Assembly: GCF_964340395.1 (NCBI RefSeq)
Contig: NC_135555.1
Coordinates: forward strand, 8,876,931-8,940,930
Direction: 5' to 3'
Length of the DNA stretch: 64,000 nt
DNA from: Glandiceps talaboti
Taxonomy: Eukaryota; Hemichordata; Enteropneusta; Spengelidae
In this document: in pieces, positions 1 through 13,097 of the stretch
Position numbering within the stretch: position 1 is the stretch's first letter
How the letters are laid out: every line of letters begins with the position of its first letter
Made by a program: the position numbers and the translations under genes
Notes under the pieces: generated by a model
The model's database searches: none
Seen by the model: only the letters and a program-made list of their open reading frames with translations
What the model was told of the DNA's origin: nothing

Positions 1-784
1 TCACATTTAATGCTACTTGTTCATAGTTTCTTTATTTTTCGTAATGTATTTTATAAGCTTATTACGTGCTTACACATATTCTGGATTCGGGATAATTGTA
101 TAAAGCCAGAAAATTACAATGTGTAAAATATGGAACATAATCACAGTCATGATAATCAAGACGAAAAGTCGACGCTTAGTGCACTCGCGCTTTAAAGATT
201 CCAGCTAACGCGCTGCTGTGCTCGCGCTCAAACGCGTTCCTTGCTTATACTAATAATAACAGCGGGGTGGGACACGACATCGAATAAACCAGTCAAGACG
301 CTTGAAATCGATCATGTAACCTCACATTTTTGGAGCGATGCTCGTTACCACCTGTTGCCCTCTTGTGGTGAGATATATATTCCGCATGTTGCAGTACATT
401 GTGGAGTTTACAGGACAGATTGCCGAAACAGCACATTATTTGAGGTGAAGCTCATTTTTTCGTCATATTTGTGAAAAAAAGTTACTTAATATGCTGTACT
501 ACTTACTGAAATGTGTTTAAGTATCATTGGCCACGGCAGGCAGAATACCACATTTACATAATATGAAACCTTTTCTAACACGTTTTCTTACTCTTAGCTC
601 TTGACCCTAGTTCAAATGGTAGCAGAAACTTTGTAAACGTTAATTTAAATCATATACATATTACCAGATTCTCTACCAGCAAAAGTTTCAGGTGTTCAAT
701 CAGTTATTTACATATATACATTTGAACAAATTTCTTTTCTTTTAAAACAATGTGACATTTTGTTTTTTAAATACTGTCCACGGT
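1..784. other. Anonymous sequence at the left edge
   Basis: A CpG-containing stretch lies at 160-300; otherwise AT-rich. No gene could be supported. Confidence 0.35.
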
Positions 785-989
785 TGTATAAAGTTGTTTT
801 ATTGGATGGCGGTCATGTCATTTGTGTAGCCCGAGGACAGCACAAACTTGTCGTTTCGGAACAACACCATAAGATTTATTCCAATGCGGGCTAGGGCATA
901 TGTCCTCAGTAAACCAATATTAGATTAGTTTTATATAGTAAGTATTTATTGTTCATCATATTACGGAAAAGGTGTTCAGTTCCAGTATG
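785..989 (+). repeat. Dispersed repeat family 2, copy A
   Basis: Aligns imperfectly with 25830-26023 in the same orientation; the clearest shared blocks are CAGTAAACCAAT and GTATTCAGTTCCAG/GTGTTCAGTTCCAG. Confidence 0.65.
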
Positions 990-1589
990 TAAATTTAACT
1001 TAGTATGTGTACTGGGATGTAATAAATGTTCTTGTTATTGTACATATTTCCTCGTCCTAACGAAAGGTTTTCACAGTATTACCAAGTCATTTCCGGAACT
1101 TTCTGTCTGAATCCACTGTTTCATTTCATGAAAGCCTTCACCTACACTTCGATAACTGCTCAATTTGAGTGCAATAACATGATCGAATTTGTCGTTAAGC
1201 TGTACCTATCAAATACCAAAATAATACACATAGAATACACTGAAAGGTTCATACAAAAAATCGATTTCCTGCAGGCATGACCTTACGTAATATTCGTCAA
1301 GGATGGATGCCTACAGCCAAATGGCAATCTAAACCTAATTTCCTGTGATGTAAGACTAAAAAGATTAATATTCGGGTCTTTATGGTGTGATAGGTGATAA
1401 CCACTAACACCCCCCCCCCCACTACACATACAAGACGTTGTCACGAATGATCGGCCATTAGTTCACAATGGTTCTTTATGCACAAGTTACCAAACTATGC
1501 ATAACAATTTAAAAGTGCTTATAAATATTGTATTGTTGTGCGGGGGGGGGGGGAGTCCTTAGGCAAGATATCAGCACCAGTAATCTGGT

Positions 1590-1780
1590 TTTGAAGTAGA
1601 ATTTTGGGGTTCACCGCCATGTTTTCAAGGAAATCGAAATATTTTATTTCCCATAAAGTTATCACAATATTGGGTGGCCACATTGAATTCTAAAATGCCT
1701 AAACTTTGATTTCATTTTGACATCGATTTGAACAATTTCTATGGTGACCCATGATTTGTCTTCTTTCAAAATTTTGTCAT
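1590..1780 (+). repeat. Dispersed repeat family 3, copy A
   Basis: Matches the reverse complement of 25420-25560 through TATTTTATTTCCCATA, GGTGGCCACATTG and TTCTAAAATGCCTAAA. Substitutions are common, so it is old. Confidence 0.55.
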
Positions 1781-2840
1781 TTCAAAGTCACAAAACTTTA
1801 ATACGTTTCATTTTATTTCTAAAATTCACATACATATCAATTAAAAACACAAAGTTGAGCTATCTAAAAGTGCAAATGTATTTGATTGGACCTTCCCTTT
1901 AACCACAGACAACTAAACTTGTCTGTGCTTTAACTGAGAATAGGTTGGAGTTTCCTTGAGCAAAGTAACAACAAAGGTTTACAGAGTTAGAGAGGCCCAT
2001 TCTACTACGTTGAACACAAACTGTACCCCCTAAGTATCTTTGAAAAATCTTCTTCTTTGATATGACTTAGTCGATTCGCCAGTTCAACTGATTGTATTTG
2101 TAATCTAACACATGGTCGAAAAGCTGTGTGACAGCTGTATTCACATCATAGCGTTGACAACAAAATCTACTCTAATACATGTCTGTAGTGAAACTATACA
2201 ATCGGTGGTCACGAAATGCAACATTAAACCTCCTCTGGGGGTACAAAACATTTCAATATTTAATGTTTTACTTTGAACAGCTGTAATGCAATGATTACTT
2301 TCATTGAATTCCTGACTTTACCTTGGGATGGTATTGAAATTATTTCTCGAGGTTTTACGGGTCAAAATCCTGGCCCGTATACAATTTACTTTCACGGACT
2401 TTCTATTACATGTAATGACTGCTCTGAGAGACTATTGTATTCCCATTACTTTCAACTTTTACGGCAAGTACTTTAAAAAAAATTTTTTTTTGGAAAAACT
2501 ACATTTTGACCAAAAACTGTCCGATTTTTCAGATTAAGAGTGGAAAAGATAGATATTTTGCGATTTATGAACTTTGATCTCATTTTCTTGGGGTCTGAGG
2601 TATAGAACTAACTGTCCAGAGGGTCCAAAAAGTAGAGACAGAAAAATCAGTTTTCATATTACTTGAGTATGGTAATACACATTTACGTCTACAAACTTTT
2701 CATGTTCATAATAATTCAGTGACGTTCACGATATTTGTTAGAGAGAAAACAAATGTTACCGTACTATGCATGTTTCTCTTTGTGATAAATGCTTAGAAGT
2801 GTATTAAAAGAGGTATAGAAAAAGGGTTCAGTCAAGAGGC

Positions 2841-3253
2841 AGATTTGTGGTTTTCATGAATTGTTTGTTGTTTCAGACCATTTAATAGAATCGCTGACCC
2901 AAACAATTGTGGGGAGGGTATTTAGCTGTTCCATGAACCCTTCCTCTAGTGGTGAAGGATATGTGCCCTCCCTTTCTCCAACGGGGTTTCAACTTGCCCG
3001 GCAGCCCACTGCCCACCAATATATATTGTGAATGATTTACCACTCTCTACCAGGAAAACGTTTGTGCTTTCCACTATATCAACAATTCATTTTGGCGTAC
3101 ATAATCAGGGTTATCTTACAGACATCATCATGTTTTCCCCTCCCGCTGTATCAAAATTAGGACTTCCCCACTACCTAGTTTACTCCCCTCGCAACCAATC
3201 GAAAAAATTGCCCGCCCACCGAAAAATTGCGTAAGAACAGCTTTTTTGCAAGG
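2841..3253 (+). repeat. Dispersed repeat family 1, copy A
   Basis: Aligns with 57592-58023 in the same orientation. Shared blocks include AGATTTGTGGTTTTCAT, TAATAGAATCGC, GGGGAGGGTAT, ATCAAAATTAGGACTTCCCC and GCGTAAGAACAGCTTTTT. The open frame 3028-3234 lies inside and is not conserved as a protein. An old transposon of unknown class is likely. Confidence 0.85.
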
Positions 3254-3291
3254 ATAGCTGCGTTGACTGCAACTGTAGAAAACGGTGTAAA

Positions 3292-3322
3292 ACAGTTCTC
3301 AAAGATGTGAGAACTGTTTTAA
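3292..3322. repeat. 13-bp perfect hairpin (AAAACAGTTCTCA)
   Basis: AAAACAGTTCTCA, a spacer of about 6 nt, then TGAGAACTGTTTT. AACTGTT occurs several more times up to 3400. Function unknown. Confidence 0.7.
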
Positions 3323-5672
3323 ATTGTTTTGTACACTTTGTTTTTCGTTGACAGTGGAACTGTTCTAAAAGTAACCAACTTTTGAAACAGTTGACGATTC
3401 ACTGACTTCAATTCAAATCGTAGATATGCCAGCGAATAGAACTTAGGAGATAAAACATAGGATTGTATTTTTTTGCTGACATCTGTGACGTATGTGATAC
3501 AGCTATGAAAGGGTTGACTTTAAGTATCTTGATTTGTTTTCTAGATATCCAGTCTCCCTGGCGTATCATCCATGAAATAATCAATCTTAAAAGCAATTTT
3601 GAAAAGAGCTACTTGGGTGTTTCGTGTTATGATAACGCTTAAGAGGACTTAACGTGTTCGAAACTTGACTCGGTTGGCATGTTGACTATTCGTCCCAGCT
3701 GAGCAAAGACAATCCTAAAGGAAGCCCATCCTCCATTGATGTATTTGATAGGAAGGAGTGTTGTTATCGCAACGTTTCACTATCTCTCTCTCAGAGAATC
3801 GCTGTTATTTTAAAGCAATATTTTGCCATCCTTAGCTCGATGGTGAAAAATCGCAGCCATTTCAACCTGTTTTCAACAGTTAAGTTATCATTGTCCATTG
3901 TATTTCAGCATGTCGGCTGTTGTATCCCTTTATCAGTATCCCTTCAGATTTACACATTCTAGAAATCAAAATGGGATATGAGTGGTCGAGATCTCAAAGG
4001 AAAATTTGAATGACAGGACATACCATTAAATGTCATACTTTTTACAATCAGTACCTTGACAAACTGTTCTCCTGAGATTATGGTGAACGACATACCTTAT
4101 TTACAATATTGAAATGAAAAATGACTGCATGTACTCTAACTTCAAAAATATTTTTTAACAAAAAAACTATTGACTCAATTCTATGACGTAATTGTGACGG
4201 AATTGATCAAACATCCTGGACTTTGTGTAGTCTCAACAGAATTGAGACAGAATTATCACACCTGGTACTCGTGGCTTTAGACATGTTCGTTTAGATTCAA
4301 ACGACAAGGTTATCTGAGTATAGTAATTTACTGAACGATTTATATCGAATTACATACAAGTGATTTAGGTCATTAACTTTATGTATCAAACATCTAGACC
4401 ATGGAGATTAATTTTATTTGTCTCTCTATGTTGATAGTTTACTTAAATGTCTGGACTTTGGGTTTCAATACAAATCATGCTTTCATTTCTACAGAAATTT
4501 CATGTTAAAACACAGATAAAGAAACTGTTTTATCTGTGTCGTTAAATAATATATGTACCAAATATATGTACCAGTATGTGTAGAAAGAACTTAAATTCTC
4601 ATTTGTGATTTTGAACATAGTAACTATTGCAAAACATGGACATTGACCCATATGGTATACACTGGGGCAGGAAATATGCTATTATTAACTTTTACATAAT
4701 ACTCAATTTGCCTTGAAGGCTTGTCAATCATCGATTGTGACGTCATAACCACATGATCTGTTCTTTTCTATTTATGTGGTAGCAAAATGCTGCCACATTG
4801 AGTCTCGTAAATTGTGCGATTATTTGGCATCACACAAACGTTTGTAGCTGTGACGTCACTTTAGGTGGCGTAAATCTTGATTGTTCTCATTCAGTTCGAT
4901 GTATTCGCAGGTCGCTACTGCATACTAGTATAGTGCAGTTTGTACAAACGAACTGATCGTGACTTTGATTTCGATGTATATGCATTCTGAGGGCGTTCTG
5001 TAGTACAGTTTGTACGAACTGGTCATGTCTTTGGTTTTGGTGAACTCTTAGCTCAGACCGTTCTCTGTATAATATACTTTAATAACGATTTGGTCATGGA
5101 TTTGACCATGAACTTTAAAGAGATGAAAGATAGACAGTTTAACCAATCATGTATTATATATTTCTACAGGCGTTTTATATTTTGGGTTTTTACCAAACTA
5201 TGGCTGATTCACTTTAGCAACACTTCAGCTGTGACAGTGAAAATATACCTAAGCATGGGTCACTAATTAATGGTTGATTGTCGCCAAATTCGGCCATTTC
5301 TTTATTTAACAATATTTAGATTTTCAGTGAATTTTTCCAATATTTCTTCATTCTAATTTTGGTCCTGTATTCTAAAAATTGGTTGTCGAAATCTGAATTG
5401 AAGACCTCTCTCAACCTCCGTAAAAGTAGGTGTACGACATAATATCATTTCCAACGAAAATTGATTCAGGATGGTTTCTACGTTCACGAATCATCGCGCG
5501 CCAGAATAGGTTTGTTTTCCCAATCTATAGACTTACCTTAAAATGAGAGGTGTTCTTAAACTTTGCATATCCGCAAAGAACCGTTGTGCTAATTTTCAAA
5601 TATATCGATTTAAAAAAAGAACATACATCCCCTCCTCGTGCTTCATTTTAATTCAAGTGGCAACACAAGGTG
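3323..5672. other. Intergenic sequence left of the satellite
   Basis: Two TGACGTCA palindromes 113 bp apart (4738, 4851) and a small hairpin (ACACAGATAAA / TTTATCTGTGT) at 4510-4539. No gene supported; the frame 5543-5725 runs into the satellite. Confidence 0.4.
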
Positions 5673-7431
5673 GACTAACCATGTATTGTGATCACCCACC
5701 CTTACCCCTCCACTACTTGATCTAGACTAACAATGTATTGTGATCACCCATCCCTACCCCTCCACTACTTGATCTAGACTAACCATATATTGTGATCACC
5801 CACCCCTACCCCTCCACTACTTGATCTAGACTAACCATGTATTGTGATCACCCACCCCGACCCCTCCACTACTTGATCGAGACTAACCATGTATTGTGAT
5901 CACCCACCCATACCCCTCCACTACTTGATCTAGACTAACCATGTATTGTGATCACCCACCCCAACCCCTCCACTACTTGATCTAGACTAACCATGTATTG
6001 TGATCACCCACCCTTACCCCTCCACTACTTGATCTAGACTAACAATGTATTGTGATCACCCACCTCAACCCCTCCACTACTTGATCTAGACGAACCATGT
6101 ATTGTAATCACCCATCCCTACCCCTCCACTACTTGATCTAGACTAACCATGTATTGTGATCACCCACCCTTACCCCTCCACTACTTAATCTAGACTAACC
6201 ATGTATTGTGACCACCCACCCTTACCCCTCCACTACTTGATCTAGACTAACCATGTATTGTGATCACCCACCCCACCCCTCCACTACTTAATCTAGACTA
6301 ACCATGTATTGTGATCACCCACCCTTACCCCTCCACTACTTGATCTAGACTAACCATGTATTGTGATCACCCACCCCACCCCTCCACTACTTAATCTAGA
6401 CTAACCATGTATTGTGATCACCCACCCCTACCCCTCCACTACTTGATCTAGACTAACCATGTATTGTGATCACCCACCCCACCCCTCCACTACTTAATCT
6501 AGACTAACCATGTATTGTGATCACCCACCCCTACCCCTCCACTACTTAATCTAGACTAACCATGTATTGTGATCACCCACCCCTACCCCTCCACTACTTG
6601 ATCTAGACTAACCATGTATTGTGATCACCCATCCCTACCCCTCCACTACTTGATCTCGACTAACCATGTATTGTGATCACCCATCCCTACCCCTCCACTA
6701 CTTAATCTAGACTAACCATGTATTGTGATCACCCACCCTTACCCCTCCACTACTTAATCTAGACGAACCATGTATTGTGATCACCCACCCCACCCCTCCA
6801 CTACTTAATCTAGACTAACCATGTATTGTGATCACCCACCCCGACCCCTCCACTACTTGATCTAGACTAACCATGTATTATGATCACCCACCCCTACCCC
6901 TCCACTACTTGATCTAGACTAACCATGTATTGTGATCACCCACCCCTACCCCTCCACTACTTGATCTAGACTAACCATGTATTGTGATCACCCAGCCCCA
7001 CCCCTCCACTACGTGATCTAGACTAACCATGTATTGTGATCACCCACCCCTTACACCTCCACTACTTGATCTAGACGAACCATGTATTGTGATCACCCAT
7101 ACCTACCCCTCCACTACTTGATCAAGACTAACCATGTATTATGATCACCCACCCTTACCCCGCCACTACTTGATCTAGACTAACCATGTATTGTGATCAC
7201 CCACCCCTTACACCTCCACTACTTGATCTAGACGAACCATGTATTGTGATCACCCACCCTTACCCCTCCACTACTTGATCTAGACTAACCATGTATTGTG
7301 ATCACCCACCCCTACCCCTCCACTACTTAATCTAGACGAACCATGTATTGTGATCACCCACCCTTACCCCTCCACTACTTGATCTAGACTAACCATGTAT
7401 TGTGATCACCCACCCCTACCCCTCCACTACT
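5673..7431. repeat. 52-bp satellite array, about 34 copies
   Basis: The unit is GACTAACCATGTATTG, TGATCACCCACCCCTA, CCCCTCCACTACTTGATCTA. Copies differ mainly at the CCC(C)TA/TTA block and GATC versus AATC, and unit lengths are 51 to 53. Each unit has the palindrome GTGATCAC and, on the minus strand, G-runs GGGG-TA-GGGG-T-GGG. Around 6190-6500 two variants alternate, giving a local ~103-bp dimer. The variant with CCCCTTACACC recurs 156 bp apart near 7045 and 7200. It is non-coding. The array begins and ends abruptly in unrelated sequence. Confidence 0.98.
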
Positions 7432-7693
7432 GGCATCTTATGTTTTTATGAAGTCTACTTTGTGAATTACTTGAGAGTGAAATGTGCAATTACCTTCTTT
7501 TTCTTCCATCGACCGTTGTATTCAATTTTAGTAGGAGCAACATTAAATGCTAATTCAACATTTATTGTGTCGACTTTTATAATCAGATTGTCACAGTACA
7601 CCATCCATATTTCGCACAATTACTAGCCGTTCATTTTTTAGTGCTACGGACCTCCACGAATATCACGAAGAAGTCATTCAATCTTGCTTTTTA

Positions 7694-7770
7694 TAGTTGA
7701 TACTAAAGAATATAACTTTTCCCCAGAAATGAAAGTCATGATAATAAAATACATCGTTTCACCAAATATA
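7694..7770 (+). repeat. 77-bp perfect direct repeat, copy 1
   Basis: Identical to 8474-8550 (starts TAGTTGATACTAAAGAATAT, ends CACCAAATATA) at an offset of exactly 780 bp. Flanks differ abruptly on both sides. Confidence 0.95.
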
Positions 7771-8473
7771 GTAATCTTTACCGACACCAAGAAGGTAAAC
7801 GTCATTGCAAGAAATGGAGTTTATATCGTGACGTCATCAGTTCGGCAGATTTTGATCAAAGTGAAATGATACCGAGTTTGCCGACAATCCGTTTTTATAT
7901 CGATCATTTAAATTTGACTGTCGATGAGGTTTACAGATTTAGGGGTAAAAGAAGATTTTGATTGTCCACCTATTTGAATTTAATTTAATTTAATGTCACA
8001 AGTCCAGTTAGTCAAAAAACTATGAACATTGAATGAACCGTTTACAAATTACAAGTCAGAAAGTATATCATCAGTCTACTAGTATTATTTGCGGTGATCG
8101 TGAGAACACGTCAAACAATGCATTTTGTTAGTAAATTTGTTTCGTGTAGGGGTCTATGATTTGACAAAGAAAGCAAGCATGCAAGTCATCCAGACGGCTG
8201 AATGTGCAGGAATGACTCGTTGAAAGCAAACGTTTCTATCAATCTCTGAAAAATCAATGTAAAACAAATGTTTTAAGGTCATGACAGTCCCTAATCTTGT
8301 CTTCTATTAATCAGACATATGTCGATCATTGATGAATACATACGTCACGGTCCAAGGATAGTCACTGAATCCGTACTGAATTTCAATTGAATTGCATAAC
8401 TGTAAGTAGGCGTTATACACTACATAATAGCTTTACTATGTACCGAAGGATCATCTGACTAGAACAGTACTAC

Positions 8474-8550
8474 TAGTTGATACTAAAGAATATAACTTTT
8501 CCCCAGAAATGAAAGTCATGATAATAAAATACATCGTTTCACCAAATATA
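8474..8550 (+). repeat. 77-bp perfect direct repeat, copy 2
   Basis: Exact copy of 7694-7770. The intervening 703 bp shows no internal duplication. Confidence 0.95.
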
Positions 8551-9036
8551 ATAGTTGTGACCAAGTCATGTGATTCTAACAGTTATGAATATATCAATGT
8601 GATGATGGTGTAGGGATGACCGTGTCTAATATGCTTCTTGTTGACAGATTTTATTTCCAAATGAATCCTTATTTCGCGTGTATCGTAGCCTGGAACCCCC
8701 CCCCCCCCATTTAATATCTGCTTAGAGATCGGCTTTAATACTAACGCAGCAACGATTTGTTAGCAGTGAAGTGACAGATATATATCTACAGGGAGATGTG
8801 CTCCTTAGCAACAGCGAAAAGGCGAGTCGAGGGACATTGGGAACCTGTATAAACTATGCTGCAACGATCTCTTAACAAATGACTTTATGGTCATGCACGA
8901 CCCTTTCCTCAGGGCAAAGTGGACTAGTGTATTGAATTCAAAAGTCTCTTCAATAGTACTTTTATGTCGTTTTTACGAGCTGTTGATTACTTACAAGTGG
9001 GTTTTCAATGGTCCTTACTATAGCGGATTTTCAGCT

Positions 9037-9715
9037 GAAGTTTTAAAACGAACAACGTAGACTACAACAATAGCTGACATGTTGTCCATTTAATACACTA
9101 AGTTTAAAAACGAACAACACATACTATAAGTTACAACACAGTCTAAGTTTTTTAAAATGAACAAAAAAAAAACAATGACAAAAGCAGCCATAAATTGTGT
9201 ACTACTTAGTTTTAAACAATAGATCAAACAACAGTTGTCATGGCAATGCATTACAGAACAACACAGACAAACCAATAGCAATTGTGCCGTGCATTACATT
9301 GTCTAAATTTTAAAACGAACAACATACCAGACAATGGCAGTCATGTCATACATATATTGTGTATGAAAAGTTTTGAAACGAACAACAGGCCAAACAATAG
9401 AAGTCAAATCGTACATATATTGTCTAAGTTTTAAAACGAACAGCAGGCCAAACAATAGAAGTCAAATCGTACATATATTGTCTAAGTTTTAAAACGAACA
9501 GCAGGCCAAACAATAGAAGTCAAATCGTACATATATTGTCTAAGTTTTAAAACGAACAACAGGCCAAACAATAGAAGTCAAATCGTACATATATTGTCTA
9601 AGTTTGAAAACGAACAGCAGGCCAAACAATAGAAGTCAAATCGTACATATATTGTCTAAGTTTTAAAACGAACAATAGATCAAACAATGGAAGTCATGTA
9701 CATCAAATTGTCAAG
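9037..9715. repeat. 58-bp tandem repeat, about 11 copies, degenerate edges
   Basis: The unit is GTCTAAGTTTTAAAACGAAC, AGCAGGCCAAACAATAGAAG, TCAAATCGTACATATATT. Central copies (9360-9670) are nearly identical; those to the left (9037-9350) are diverged and vary in length. Every copy keeps TTTAAAACGAACAA or a close version. The minus-strand frame 9090-9281 is a shadow. Confidence 0.95.
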
Positions 9716-10897
9716 TAAAGCCGCTGCTTTCACATGGATCATGATTGATATCCGAGGTCAACCACGACTCAGGAAGTCACCGAAAGCAATACAATTTAAC
9801 TTAATTGTCTAAATTTTTAACTAAATAAACAAATTGAGTTCAACTCGGCTTTAAAGATGCCCCGGTGAACTGTACGTCGTTACACGCAGTTGAATTAATT
9901 GCCTTGGTATTCCCTTGGCCATTTCCTTATCTTAAATAATTTATACATTCATTTCAATACAAATGCCGATACGCTATTGATGAAAACTACAAACTTCATC
10001 GACTAGGTCAAAGGTTGGATTAATTCTATGTTTACTTATTACCAATATAGTTGACGTCGTAAAACAATTTAAATGCCATTAAATGACAAGGTACACGCTC
10101 GTTTGGATTATTTTAACAAAACGGCGCTCGTTCAGTTTAATCAATTAACTATATCAAATGTACGTTTGTTTTACACTTCACAAGTACATGCACAGTTATG
10201 TGAATCACATACCACGCTGTGTTCGAAACCCCTTGGATTCGAAACGCCGTGGATAAAAAAAAAATAAATGGAGGCACTGTGATAGGAAATGTATTAAAAC
10301 GGATACCAATAACAAGACTGCATAATAATAACAATAATTAAAGTAAACGTAAGAATAATTTGGATGAAGTCAAGTACTGTGTATTATTAATACCGCGTCT
10401 TCTGAGTCTACTACTGTTCATATTATTTCATTTTCTCATTTATATACAATATCACTTAATATCGTCTATCAAACCATAATGTCCCAATTAATTACTTTGT
10501 AATTTAGAAGGATGTTCAGTTCGCCAGTATTGTCAGCTAACAATTTCAAATGAGTGTATATTACAACTAAATGTCAGCTTAGGTTTATGTCTTCAGGTTA
10601 TTTTGATACTTCATTAGGTATTGCTGGATACATTTCTCGGTATAAACTTGACACGGTGAGTGTCTGGTATGTCAGTTATAACTTGATATCTTATATATTA
10701 TATTCGATAGACGCTATGTCAGTCTCAATGTGGACTCTGTCAGTTATTTATGTCCCGTACCATTCTGTCAGTTTGAACGGCCGTCGTTCGTAAAGTCAAC
10801 ATCGCAGAATCTGTAATTGCAACTGTCTGCCTGTCAACCGGTGACTGTCGTTCTCAAACTTATATGTTGCGTATGAAGTTACTTTAATATGTGTTGG

Positions 10898-11275
10898 TAT
10901 GTATGTATGTATGTATGTATGTATGTATGTATGTATGTATGTATGTATGTGGGTGGGTAGGTAGGCAGGTATGTAGGTGTGTGTATGTATGTATGTATGT
11001 GTGTATGTATGTATGTATGTATGTATGTATGTATGTATGTATGTATGTGTGTGTGTGTATGTATGTATGTATGTATGTATGTATGTATGTATGTATGTAT
11101 GTATGTGGGTGGGTAGGTAGATAGGCAGGTATGTAGGTGTGTGTATGTATGTATGTATGTATGTATGTATGTATGTATGTATGTATGTGGGTGGGTAGGT
11201 AGATAGGCAGGTATGTAGGTGTGTGTATGTATGTATGTATGTATGTATGTATGTATGTATGAATGTATGTATGTA

Positions 11276-11346
<71 letters not shown>
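10898..11346. repeat. (ATGT)n/(GT)n compound microsatellite
   Basis: Long ATGT runs alternate three times with a GTGGGTGGGTAGGTAG(AT)AGGCAGGTATGTAGGTGTG spacer-like module and end in about 66 bases of GT. The module spacing gives a higher-order repeat. Translated frames are YVCM or HTYI repeats and not genes. Confidence 0.97.
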
Positions 11347-11348
<2 letters not shown>

Positions 11349-12525
11349 ATTGTGTATGTGTTACCTCATATGCATATATGCACGTACGTATATTTGAGCA
11401 CAGACTGGCCGTGATTTTAGCATGACTGTTTGGTGTTGAAAATGGGTTTATCCTATTCAATATACGTTAAACTTTTAGGTTGATTTTACTTGAAAACCTC
11501 CTTATAAATACAGCTTGGGGAAAATTGAGTGAATGGATTTGATACCGGATCTAGAAAAGTGTCATTGCTAACAACGCAGCTGGAAATATCATGTAAATGC
11601 GATTTAATGGTCAATCTCCACAGCCTGTTGTGAAGTACGGTATTTAGTACTCATCTTCCACATCAGACTATCATTTTGGATTATTTTGGAAATGTCCTGT
11701 AAAGACGTCAGCGAAGGTCAGAGTCATAACCTGACAACAGACCATCAGGTTCATGTAAGTCACAGAGGTGTACTTAAACAACCAAGAGTTATTCACAGAC
11801 TCCAAACATGTGTGGGAGCCTACATCCACAATCACTTACAAGATAAGATTCAATCGATGGATGTCCTAGTACAAACTGATCTGCTATTTTAGAACATTCC
11901 ATAAAAAATCTGAATATCGCGAAATTAACACTTAGTAGTGTAATTGATTTCGCGATATCGGGAGGGGGGGGGGTCTAAGGGGGGGGGTATAGGAATTCTA
12001 TAAATATTTAAGCAGTTACTATGTACTTGGATAGCCATGGATTTAAAGTGAGCGTACAAGTGACTGCCTACAATATATCACACATGGTTAATTCATTATG
12101 AATTGATGTTTTTTTGCAATTTGTTGGATTTGTCTCAAAACATCAAGGAGTCATCTGTAGACCTAGATCATCGTCATTACTGCGATCTCATTAAACAAAT
12201 CATCTTTTATTAAACAGGATATATAATCAAATCAAATCAACGTCAGATGTTTACATGGGAAATCGTAGAAGGTTTTGACTCAGACACTGAGCTTAGATAA
12301 TTAGGAACATATTGGGGTATGTTTAAATCCATGTAACTTGAAAACTTAATGTATTGTTGGAACAAACCATCCTAGCAGGTATAAGTTGTACAGATCTGAA
12401 CTTGGTCAGCAGTAAAGCAAATAAAAGATATCTGTGTATTTGCACATGATTTCATTATTCCTATCATGCTTCACCAATATGGCCTCCCATGTTGATATTA
12501 AACACCATTTCATTCAGTAGATAGA
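11347..12525. other. Core between the inverted arms; contains a short hairpin
   Basis: Anonymous sequence. The open frame 11686-11892 (+) has no recognisable family. At 11914-11958 the arms ATATCGCGAAAT and ATTTCGCGATAT form a 12-bp stem with an inner ACACT/AGTGT pairing, followed by two G runs at 11960-11990. Confidence 0.5.
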
Positions 12526-12560
12526 CATACATACATACATACATACATACATACATACAT

Positions 12561-12595
<35 letters not shown>

Positions 12596-12713
12596 TACAT
12601 ACATACATACATACATACATACATACATACATACAGACATACATACATACATACATACATACATACATACATACATACATACATACATACATACATACAT
12701 ACATACATACATA
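12526..12713. repeat. (ACAT)n/(ACAG)n microsatellite
   Basis: Tetranucleotide array with an ACAG block at 12562-12594, at the inner edge of the right inverted arm. Confidence 0.97.
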
Positions 12714-13097
12714 CCAACACATATTAAAGTAACTTCATACGCAACATATAAGTTTGAGAACGACAGTCACCGGTAGACAGGCAGACAGTTGCAATTACAG
12801 ATTCTGCGATGTTGACTTTGGGAACAACGGCTGTTCAAACTGACAATGGTACGGAACATAAATAACTGACAAAGTACACATTGAGACTGACATAGCGTCT
12901 ATCGAGTATAATATATAAGATATCAAGTTATAACTGATATACCAGACACACCATGGAATAGAGGAAAAACACACTCCGTGTCAAGTTTATAGGGAGAAAT
13001 GTATCCAAGAATATCTATCAATATAACCTGAAGACATAAACGTAAACATCCACATATACACACACATACCTACATAATTATATACCTACACACATGC

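Larger units (their letters stand above)
10582..13042. repeat. Large inverted repeat with ~320-bp arms and inward microsatellites
   Basis: The left arm 10582-10897 and the right arm 12714-13042 are inverted copies. Shared blocks include GTTTATGTCTTCAGGTTAT, AGTTATAACTTGATATC, GACGCTATGTCAGTC and AACATCGCAGAATCTG, with scattered substitutions and small indels. Each arm passes directly into an ATGT/ACAT microsatellite facing the centre (10898-11346 and 12526-12713). The unique core is about 11347-12525. The arrangement could come from two head-to-head insertions of a microsatellite-tipped repeat, or from an inverted duplication. Confidence 0.85.

Noticed and set aside
241-474. AGWDTT motif resembling the cytochrome P450 I-helix (A/G)GxDTT
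   Set aside because: Six residues only; the surrounding sequence has no other P450 feature such as the downstream ExxR or the heme Cys motif.
5673-7431. CRISPR-like regular array
   Set aside because: Whole 52-bp units repeat without variable spacers, so it is a satellite; the context is eukaryotic.
10796-11460. Long open frames of HTYI/YVCM repeats on both strands
   Set aside because: They are translations of the ATGT/GT microsatellite; open in many frames at once and without start context or non-repetitive domain.
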